Below are positions 1 to 5,505 of a stretch of 6,575 nucleotides of DNA, in pieces. Made by a program: the position numbers and the translations under genes. The stretch lies in assembly GCA_003171235.1 (NCBI GenBank), contig PMYM01000277.1, forward strand, positions 1 through 6,575, in the 5' to 3' direction. A model generated the notes under the pieces. The model did no database searches and was not told the origin of the DNA. It saw only the letters and a program-made list of their open reading frames with translations. Each line of letters starts with the position of its first letter. Positions within the stretch are counted from its first letter, which is position 1. The stretch comes from Phycisphaerales bacterium (GTDB lineage Bacteria > Planctomycetota > Phycisphaerae > SM23-33).

Positions 1-66
1 TAGGTTCTGTTAGAGCCCCTAAAGCCCGTTGTCTTGGCGACATTTTGTCAGGAACCCTCAACCAAC
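1..66. other. Left-edge non-coding stretch
   Basis: I see no supportable gene here. It lies upstream of the nfu promoter and may hold the tail of a neighbouring transcript. The only structure noted is a weak four-base-pair hairpin around 39-49 (GACA/TGTC), too small to call a terminator. Confidence 0.4.
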
Positions 67-95
67 TTGTTGACCCCCAGGACGTAAGCTATAAT
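67..95 (+). promoter_or_regulatory. Sigma-70-type promoter of nfu
   Basis: A perfect -10 hexamer TATAAT lies at 90-95. With a 17-bp spacer, the -35 position at 67-72 reads TTGTTG, which keeps the TTG core. A better-looking TTGACC at 70-75 would leave only a 14-bp spacer. Transcription would start near 102, giving a leader of about 27 nt before the Nfu start codon. The call rests on sequence match only. Confidence 0.6.
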
Positions 96-128
96 GCAGA
101 CATCAACAGTTCCGTCTTGGAGAGGTAA

Positions 129-380
129 ATGTCCGAACAAGTTAAGAACAACCTGAATGAACGCGTAACGGCAGTCATCGGCCGGATCCGCCCCTTTATC
201 CAGGCCGACGGCGGCGATATCGAACTGGTCAGCATCGAGGAGTCCAGCGGCAAGGTTGCCATTCGCTTCAAGGGCGCCTGTCGCGGCTGCCCCTCCGCCG
301 CCATGACTCTTAAGATGGGCGTCGAGCGCCACTTAAAGGAACAGGTGCCCGAAATCAATGAAGTAGTCAGCGTGCCCTGA
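129..380 (+). CDS. nfu: NifU C-terminal-domain (Nfu-type) iron-sulfur cluster scaffold/carrier
   Basis: This 83-residue protein consists of a single NifU C-terminal (Nfu) domain. Family hallmarks are visible: an N-terminal helix leading to the IRPFIQADGGDIELV segment (about residues 20-34), the cluster-binding C-x2-C pair (Cys51 and Cys54 in GACRGCPSA), and a closing helix followed by VPEINEVVSV. Known Nfu domains dimerise through this CxxC pair around a [4Fe-4S] cluster and hand it to apo-proteins in the cytoplasm. The length is normal for stand-alone Nfu proteins. The start is ATG with GGAGAGG at 119-125 just upstream. It has its own promoter and a strong terminator after it, so it is probably monocistronic. 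The downstream Fe-S enzymes are plausible clients, but only by inference from proximity. Confidence 0.93.
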   Translation: MSEQVKNNLNERVTAVIGRIRPFIQADGGDIELVSIEESSGKVAIRFKGACRGCPSAAMTLKMGVERHLKEQVPEINEVVSVP

Positions 381-389
381 CAATACGAC

Positions 390-465
390 GGCGACGCGGA
401 CTCTGCCTAGCAGGCCAGAGAAGGCCTAGGTGTTCAAAAGAGAGCGAGAGTCACACGGCGTCGCC
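390..465 (+). other. Possible structured RNA segment in the nfu 3' untranslated region
   Basis: Between the nfu stop codon and its terminator, nested complementary segments can be drawn. GGCGACGC at 390-397 pairs with GCGTCGCC at 458-465, GACTCT at 399-404 pairs with AGAGTC at 447-452, and GCCTAG at 405-410 pairs with CTAGGT at 426-431 (one G-U). Together they enclose about 76 nt. I recognise no RNA family. The folding was done by eye and chance pairing in GC-rich DNA is a real alternative. Confidence 0.3.
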
Positions 466-475
466 GCCCGAACCC

Positions 476-506
476 CCAGGCCGGCACCCTGCCGGCCTGG
501 CTTTTT
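476..506 (+). terminator. Rho-independent terminator of nfu
   Basis: A perfect 11-bp stem is formed by CCAGGCCGGCA (476-486) and TGCCGGCCTGG (490-500), with a three-base CCC loop. It is followed directly by C and five T residues (502-506). It sits 95 bp after the nfu stop codon and separates nfu from the activase operon. Confidence 0.88.
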
Positions 507-520
507 GACTGCACTTCGCC

Positions 521-537
521 CCAGGCTTTTTGCCTGG
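521..537. terminator. Small secondary hairpin after the nfu terminator
   Basis: CCAGGC (521-526) and GCCTGG (532-537) form a 6-bp stem around a TTTTT loop. It repeats the CCAGGC...CTTTTT wording of the stronger terminator just upstream. There is no U-tract after the stem, so on its own it is weak. It could be a decayed or back-up terminator. The rest of 538-597 is GC-rich with nothing I can identify. Confidence 0.3.
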
Positions 538-597
538 CATTCCCCTTCCCGCCTTGCTTTTGGGGCCGGCATCCTGGCGGTTGGGGCGGGTTAGGTC

Positions 598-626
598 TTG
601 ATAAAAACGCCTCAGTCTGCTATCTT
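598..626 (+). promoter_or_regulatory. Candidate sigma-70-type promoter for the activase operon
   Basis: TTGATA at 598-603 matches five of six bases of the -35 consensus. TATCTT at 621-626 matches four of six of the -10 consensus, with an exact 17-bp spacer. The site follows the nfu terminator and precedes the activase gene. The predicted start near 633 leaves a leader of about 147 nt. No operator or regulator-binding site is recognised. Confidence 0.5.
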
Positions 627-779
627 TCACAAGTTGTTTGGGACTTGCCGTTTGCCGTACTTGCGGCATTGCCACGGCGTGGGCAGGGTTGTTGCCGGAA
701 CGTCACGGCCAAGCGAGATCTCTTTTCCGGGTCTGATGTTATGGACCCAGGCGTAGCAGCAGGAAACCGGAGCAAGGGC
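627..779 (+). other. Long 5' leader of the activase mRNA
   Basis: The reading frame of the activase stays open upstream to a TTG at 645, but I treat this stretch as untranslated. The 45 extra residues have no resemblance to the family, no ribosome-binding sequence precedes TTG 645 or ATG 741, and the family motif YVGMDIG begins right after ATG 780. A small TGCCG/CGGCA hairpin (653-668) is present. No riboswitch is recognised. Confidence 0.45.
769..772 (+). promoter_or_regulatory. Ribosome-binding site that fixes the activase start
   Basis: GGAG lies seven bases before ATG 780. It is the only good Shine-Dalgarno match near the possible starts and agrees with where homology to HgdC/BadF-type ATPases begins. 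Confidence 0.7.
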
Positions 780-3700
780 ATGAAATGCTATGTGGGGATG
801 GACATCGGCGCCGTCAGCCTGACGGCGGCGATGCTGATTGAAGGCGGCGCCCCCACACCGCCCGCCGGGCAATTCACCCCCGCCGGAACGGTTGGCAATT
901 ACTCCCTTTACGTCAGCCGCTACCAACGCACCCACGGCCAGCCGGTCGAAACCGCCACCAAGGCCCTGGAGCAGGCAATCGCCGCCGTGGGCGAGGCCGA
1001 CATCGCCGGGGTGTGCGTGACCGGTTCAGCCGGGGCCCTGGTGGCCGAGAAGCTATCCGCCAAGCTGCTGAACGAATTCAAGGCCGTGGCCATGGGCCTG
1101 TCGGGCATGGGCATCAAGGCCCGCACCGTCTTCGAGATCGGCGGCCAGTCCAGCAAGTACCTGCTGCTGGAAGAACAGGGTAAGCAAGACGCGGGCAAGA
1201 TGCCCGCGACACACACGGGCCAAACGCCCGCGACACACACGGGCCAAACGCCCGCGACACTCACGGGCCAAACGCCCGTGACACACACGGGCGAGACGCC
1301 CGTGACACACACGGGCCAAACGCCCGTGACACTCACGGGCGAGACGCCCGTGCCACTGCACTACAGCATCTCCGACTACTCCACCAACGGCGACTGCGCC
1401 GCCGGCACGGGCTCGTTCATCGACCAGCAGGCCGGGCGGCTGAAATACCCCGTTGAAGAGGTTGGGCGATTGGCGACAGAGGCGCGCCGGACGGCCCAGG
1501 TGGCCGGGCGATGCAGCGTCTTCGCCAAGAGCGACATGATCCACGCCCAGCAGAAGGGCTACAGCCCGGCGGAAGTGCTGGCCGGATTGTGCAACGCCGT
1601 GGCCCGCAACTTCCGCATGGCGGTGGTGCGCAGCCACAAGGTCGAAGCCCCGGTGGTGCTGATCGGTGGCCTGGCGGCCAACGCGGCGGTGGTCCGCGGG
1701 CTGCGCGAGGCCTTCGAGCTGGGCGAAGGGCAGTTGGGCGTGCCGGAACATTTCACGCACGTATCGGCCGTCGGGGCCGCGCTGGAGGCCGCCCGGGCGG
1801 CCGGCGCCGGCTACGACATGGCCGCCCGCATGGCCCAGCTCCACCAGGCCAGCGACCGCGCCGGCGGGGCCTTCCCCACCGCCCCGCCCCTGAACATGGA
1901 CCGCGTGGTGCTGCTGCGCGACCGCGTGGAGGCCTACCAGATGCCCTTCGGCCAGGAAAAGGTCCAGGCCTACCTGGGGGTGGATATCGGCTCGGTCTCC
2001 ACCAACGTGGTGCTGATCGACACCGAGGGCAACCTCATCAAGGACATCTACGTCCGCACCCAGGGCCGGCCGGTGGAAGTTGTCTCCGCCGCCCTGCGCG
2101 ACCTGGAAGAGGAATTCGGCGACCGCATACTGGTGCGCGGCGCCGGCACCACCGGCTCGGGTCGCGAACTCATCGGCGAGCTCATCGGGGCCGACACCGT
2201 CAACGACGAAATCACCTGCCACAAGACCGGCGCCACCTTCGTCGGCCAGCGCATGCTGGAGGGGCGGGTGCCCGACACCATCTTCGAGATCGGCGGGCAG
2301 GACTCCAAGTACATCAGCCTGCAGGACGGCGTGGTGGTGGACTTCACCATGAACGAGGCCTGCGCCGCCGGCACCGGCTCGTTCCTGGAGGAGCGGGCCG
2401 AGGAGTTGGGCATCAGCATCATCAACGAGTTCGCCGAGCTGGCCTTCTCCAGCCGCTCGCCCATCCGCCTGGGCGAGCGCTGCACCGTGTTCATGGAGCG
2501 GGACGTCAACGACTACCTGCAGCGCGGGGCCCAGAAGAGCGACCTGGTGGCCGGGCTGGCCTACTCGGTGGTCACCAACTACATCAACCGCGTGGTCCGC
2601 GGGCGCAAGATCGGCCAGACCATCTTCTTCCAGGGCGGCACGGCCTACAACGACGCCGTGGCCGCCGCCTTCTCCATGGTGCTGGGCAAGGAGATCATCG
2701 TCCCGCCCTACAACGGGGTGATCGGGGCCATCGGGGCGGCCCTGCTGGCCCGGGACAAGATGCTCTGCCAGCCCGCCCTCCAGCCGGCGGGCGGGCAGTA
2801 CGTGCCCATGCGCTCGCGCAGCCGCTTCCGCGGCTGGCGCGTGGACCGCATCCACTACAACCTGCGCGAGTTCATCTGCCGCGGCTGCTCCAACGAATGC
2901 ATCATGCAGGAATTCGAGGTCGAGGGCGAGAAGACCTACTGGGGCGACAAGTGCTCCGACCGCTATCGCAAGCGGCGGCTCAGCCCCACCCGCCCGGTGA
3001 TCGAGGACCTCTTCGCCCTGCGCGAGACGCTGCTGAACGACGAATCGGCCTGCCCCGCCACGCCGGCCGACGCCCTGACCATCGGCATCCCCCGGACCAT
3101 GTTCGCCATGGACTTTTTGCCCTTCTGGCGGGCCTTCTGGCGGCACTGCGGCTTCAACGTCGTCACCAGCGACCCCACCAACCGCAAGATTGTCGCCGCC
3201 GGCACGGCCTGCGCGGTGGCCGAACCCTGCTTCCCCGTCATCGTCGCCCACGGCCACGTCGCCCAACTGCTGGAAAAGGGCGTGGATTACGTTTTCATCC
3301 CCAACACGGTGGCGGCCGAGACCGCCTGGATGAAAAACGAAAGCTACCTCTGCCCGTGGAACCAGACGCTGGCCTTCGTGCTGCGGCGAGCGCCGGGCTT
3401 TGAATCCCAGATAGAGAAATTCCTGGCCCCGCGGGTGGTCTTCCGCAACGGGCGAGAAGCCGTGTATCGCGCCCTGGCGAAATTCTGCCGCACCCTGGGC
3501 GTCGAGCCGGCGGTCGTGGGCAAGGCTTTGGATGCGGCTTACGCCGCCCAGCAGGACTTCTGCAACCGGCTGCTTGAGGCCGGGCGGAAGGCGTTGGAGG
3601 AGCTGCGCCGCACCGGCTCGCCGGGCATCGTCATCATCGGCCGGCCGTACAACGTGCACGACACCGGCGTGAACCTCTCGACGGCCCGCAAACTGCGGGA

Positions 3701-4061
3701 GAATTACGGCGTCAACTGCATCCCCATCGACTGCCTGGACACCGGCCGCGTGGACATCCGCCAGATCAATTCCAACATGTACTGGGACTACGGGCGAAAG
3801 CTGCTGGGGGCCGGGCGAATCGTCGCCCGTCAGCCCAACCTGCACATCATCTACATCACTAATTTCAAGTGCGGGCCAGACTCTTTCGTCAAGCACTTCA
3901 TCCGCCGGGCCAGCGGAAAGCCCTTCCTGATCCTGCAGTTCGACGGGCACAGCAACGACGCGGGCATGATGACCCGGTGCGAGGCCTACCTGGATTCCAA
4001 GGGCATCCTGCGGCCGTGGAAGAAATCCTCCGCCGCCGAGGAGGCCCCCGTGAGCACGTGA
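780..4061 (+). CDS. Tandem BadF/BadG/BcrA/HgdC-type ATPase with DUF2229 region (acyl-CoA dehydratase activase-related protein)
   Basis: This 1093-residue protein has two ASKHA-fold ATPase domains. Domain 1 (about 3-335) shows DIG at 8-10, IGGQSSKY at 120-127 and cluster cysteines Cys206 (CAAGTGSF) and Cys245 (GRCSVF). Domain 2 (about 398-660) shows DIG at 402-404, IGGQDSKY at 504-511, Cys528 and Cys568. A four-cysteine knuckle follows (Cys700, 703, 707, 725). A DUF2229-type region from about 766 to the end carries EPCFPV (Cys817), YLCPW (Cys858) and FKCGPDSF (Cys1031). HgdC-type activases are known to hydrolyse ATP and pass one electron at very low potential to 2-hydroxyacyl-CoA dehydratases or benzoyl-CoA reductases. 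The substrate of this giant subfamily is not established. Domain 1 has Ser124 where domain 2 has Asp508, and it carries a 56-residue tandem repeat. The next gene is probably its partner. Confidence 0.9.
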   Translation: MKCYVGMDIGAVSLTAAMLIEGGAPTPPAGQFTPAGTVGNYSLYVSRYQRTHGQPVETATKALEQAIAAVGEADIAGVCVTGSAGALVAEKLSAKLLNEFKAVAMGLSGMGIKARTVFEIGGQSSKYLLLEEQGKQDAGKMPATHTGQTPATHTGQTPATLTGQTPVTHTGETPVTHTGQTPVTLTGETPVPLHYSISDYSTNGDCAAGTGSFIDQQAGRLKYPVEEVGRLATEARRTAQVAGRCSVFAKSDMIHAQQKGYSPAEVLAGLCNAVARNFRMAVVRSHKVEAPVVLIGGLAANAAVVRGLREAFELGEGQLGVPEHFTHVSAVGAALEAARAAGAGYDMAARMAQLHQASDRAGGAFPTAPPLNMDRVVLLRDRVEAYQMPFGQEKVQAYLGVDIGSVSTNVVLIDTEGNLIKDIYVRTQGRPVEVVSAALRDLEEEFGDRILVRGAGTTGSGRELIGELIGADTVNDEITCHKTGATFVGQRMLEGRVPDTIFEIGGQDSKYISLQDGVVVDFTMNEACAAGTGSFLEERAEELGISIINEFAELAFSSRSPIRLGERCTVFMERDVNDYLQRGAQKSDLVAGLAYSVVTNYINRVVRGRKIGQTIFFQGGTAYNDAVAAAFSMVLGKEIIVPPYNGVIGAIGAALLARDKMLCQPALQPAGGQYVPMRSRSRFRGWRVDRIHYNLREFICRGCSNECIMQEFEVEGEKTYWGDKCSDRYRKRRLSPTRPVIEDLFALRETLLNDESACPATPADALTIGIPRTMFAMDFLPFWRAFWRHCGFNVVTSDPTNRKIVAAGTACAVAEPCFPVIVAHGHVAQLLEKGVDYVFIPNTVAAETAWMKNESYLCPWNQTLAFVLRRAPGFESQIEKFLAPRVVFRNGREAVYRALAKFCRTLGVEPAVVGKALDAAYAAQQDFCNRLLEAGRKALEELRRTGSPGIVIIGRPYNVHDTGVNLSTARKLRENYGVNCIPIDCLDTGRVDIRQINSNMYWDYGRKLLGAGRIVARQPNLHIIYITNFKCGPDSFVKHFIRRASGKPFLILQFDGHSNDAGMMTRCEAYLDSKGILRPWKKSSAAEEAPVST
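1188..1355 (+). repeat. Seven 24-bp palindromic tandem repeats inside the activase gene
   Basis: Seven head-to-tail units of 24 bp encode residues 137-192 of the activase as an octapeptide repeat: DAGKMPAT, two of HTGQTPAT, LTGQTPVT, HTGETPVT, HTGQTPVT, LTGETPVP. Each DNA unit contains inverted arms around a 3-5 base loop, for example CACGGGCG-AGA-CGCCCGTG at the fifth and seventh units, joined by ACACACAC or ACACTCAC-type linkers. Because 24 is a multiple of three, copy number can change without a frameshift. The array falls between GGQSSKY and CAAGTGSF, where the second ATPase domain has only a short loop, so it is most simply an insertion into a surface loop. Similar palindromic repeats occur, to my recollection, dispersed in Planctomycetota and other phyla. 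Confidence 0.93.
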
Positions 4062-4108
4062 GACGGCCACAAACCCTGAGTTTGATTTCTTTCATTGCCG
4101 TGAGAGAC

Positions 4109-5410
4109 ATGACAGTTTCGCAAACTAGCAGGCCCTCCGCCGCCGGCCTTCTGGCGGGCAGGAAGATGTGGATTCCGCGGATGACCCCGGCCGGGGCGCG
4201 CATGGCGGCGGCCGTCTTCCGTTCCGTCGGCATCGACGCCGAAGTGACCCCGCCCTCCGACGAACAGACGCTGGAGCTGGGCGGCCTGTTTTCCAGCGGC
4301 GAGGAGTGCTACCCCCAGAAGGTCACGCTGGGCGATTTTCTGCGCATCGTCCACAGCCCCGGCTTCGACCCCGCCGCCACCGCCTTTTTCATGCCGCTGG
4401 CCGAGGGGCCCTGCCGCTTCGGCCAGTACGCCCCGTATCTGCGGGAGGTGCTGGCGGAGTTGGGCTACGACCAGGTCCCCGTCATCTCCCCCACCAGCCG
4501 CAACGCCTACGACGACGTCACCGACCACGCCGGCGACATGGTCAAGCGGCTCTGGCAGGCGCTGGTCTGCGGCGACATCTCGGTCAAGATGCTGCTGAAG
4601 GTCCGGCCGTACGAAACTTCCGCCGGCGACGCCGACGCGGTGTTCGAGAAATCGCTGTCCCTGCTGGAGCAGGTGGTGCAGCGGCGCGACCTGCCGGGCC
4701 GCCAGAGGCTGAATTCGCTGGTGGCGGTCGTGACGCAGGTGCGCGACCTGTACCGCTCGGTGCCGGCCAGGTACGTCAAGGGCCGGCCGCTCATCGGCGT
4801 GGTGGGCGAGATATTCTGCCGCCTCAACGAGTTCTCCAACCGCGACGCCGTCCGCCGCATCGAGGCCCACGGCGGCGAGGTGTGGCTCTCCGACATCAGC
4901 GAATGGGTCTGGTACACCAACTGGTCGCAGTTGGCCCATTTGAAAGAGGACGGCAAGACCCTCAGCCTGGAGATGCTGGGCGCCCTGGTGAAAAACCGAT
5001 TCCAGCGCTACTACGAAAACAGGCTGCTGGCCCCCTTCGCCGAGGACTTTGCCGGATACGAGGAGCCGCACGACCTGCATCACCAGGTGCTGCTGCCGGC
5101 CTGGCCGTACCTGCCGGCCGACGGCGCCCTGGGCGAAATGGTGCTCTCGGTGGGCAAGGCGGCCTACCTGCAGGGAAAGGGCGCCGACGGCATCATCGAC
5201 ATCAGCCCGTTCTCCTGCATGAACGGCATCGTGTCGGAGGCCGTCTACCACGCCCTGGGCCGCGACTACGACGGCATCCCCATCCGGAATTTCTATTTCG
5301 ACGCCACCAGTTCCAACATGGAACGCGACCTGGACATCTTCATGGAACTGGCCCAGGCGTACCAGCGGCGCAAGAAGCGCCAGAGGCGATACCCGGCTTG
5401 GTTCGCGTAG
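4109..5410 (+). CDS. 2-hydroxyacyl-CoA dehydratase (HgdB)-like, COG3581-type protein; probable partner of the tandem activase
   Basis: This 433-residue protein resembles the C-terminal part of giant acyl-CoA dehydratase activase-related proteins found as single chains in some Firmicutes. Visible motifs are the opening MWIPRMTPAGAR, EECYPQ (Cys67), GPCRFGQY (Cys102), GVVGEIFCRLNEFSN (Cys237) and DISPFSCMNGIVSE (Cys370). Cys67, Cys102 and Cys370 sit in the most conserved-looking blocks and are my candidates for Fe-S ligands, matching the three-cysteine pattern of the preceding protein. No signal peptide or membrane segment is seen, and the end is rich in Arg/Lys. ATG 4109 is chosen because the family sequence starts soon after it. 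Its ribosome-binding site (GAGAGA) is weak, which suggests translation aided by the gene 47 bp upstream. The role is inferred: the electron-accepting or catalytic half of an ATP-driven reductase or dehydratase, substrate unknown. Confidence 0.82.
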   Translation: MTVSQTSRPSAAGLLAGRKMWIPRMTPAGARMAAAVFRSVGIDAEVTPPSDEQTLELGGLFSSGEECYPQKVTLGDFLRIVHSPGFDPAATAFFMPLAEGPCRFGQYAPYLREVLAELGYDQVPVISPTSRNAYDDVTDHAGDMVKRLWQALVCGDISVKMLLKVRPYETSAGDADAVFEKSLSLLEQVVQRRDLPGRQRLNSLVAVVTQVRDLYRSVPARYVKGRPLIGVVGEIFCRLNEFSNRDAVRRIEAHGGEVWLSDISEWVWYTNWSQLAHLKEDGKTLSLEMLGALVKNRFQRYYENRLLAPFAEDFAGYEEPHDLHHQVLLPAWPYLPADGALGEMVLSVGKAAYLQGKGADGIIDISPFSCMNGIVSEAVYHALGRDYDGIPIRNFYFDATSSNMERDLDIFMELAQAYQRRKKRQRRYPAWFA

Positions 5411-5505
5411 CGGGCGGGGTGCTTCGGCCGGCCGCCGCCCCGCCTACAATTGGGAAACTTGCCGCGTCCGCCGCCTCGAACTGCCGCTGCATCTGAGGAA
5501 TGTAA
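5411..5505 (+). promoter_or_regulatory. Intergenic hairpin and possible weak promoter
   Basis: GGCGGGG (5413-5419) and CCCCGCC (5438-5444) form a 7-bp stem over an 18-base loop that contains the palindrome GGCCGGCC. No T-run follows, so this is a poor intrinsic terminator and partial read-through is likely. TACAAT at 5445-5450 matches five of six bases of a -10 box but has no convincing -35 partner. The radical SAM gene could therefore be read from the upstream operon or from its own promoter. Confidence 0.35.

Noticed and set aside
70..75. TTGACC as the -35 box of the nfu promoter
   Set aside because: The spacer to TATAAT would be only 14 bp. TTGTTG at 67-72 gives a normal 17-bp spacer.
390..465. 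A tRNA gene, because the closed structure spans about 76 nt
   Set aside because: The helices do not form a cloverleaf. The internal GTTCAAA is in the wrong place for a T-loop, and there is no anticodon arm or CCA-type end.
645..779. TTG 645 as start of the activase, adding 45 residues
   Set aside because: There is no ribosome-binding sequence and no family similarity in the extension. ATG 780 has GGAG at proper distance and begins at the conserved motif.
1188..1355. CRISPR array
   Set aside because: The units are contiguous 24-bp tandem copies with no unique spacers, and they lie within a coding gene.
1188..1355. C2H2 zinc-finger linkers, because HTGETP resembles HTGEKP
   Set aside because: No paired Cys/Cys or His/His ligands accompany the repeats. 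The resemblance follows from the DNA repeat translated in this frame.
1511..3403. A 630-codon plus-strand frame inside the activase gene
   Set aside because: It is an out-of-frame reading, very rich in Arg, Gly and Pro, with no family motifs. The overlapping frame carries all the conserved ATPase motifs.
1053..4070. A 1005-codon open frame on the minus strand, antisense to the activase gene
   Set aside because: It is a shadow of GC-rich codon usage in the real gene. Its translation is low-complexity Gly/Ala/His/Asp-rich, has no recognisable domain, and includes the repeat read backwards.
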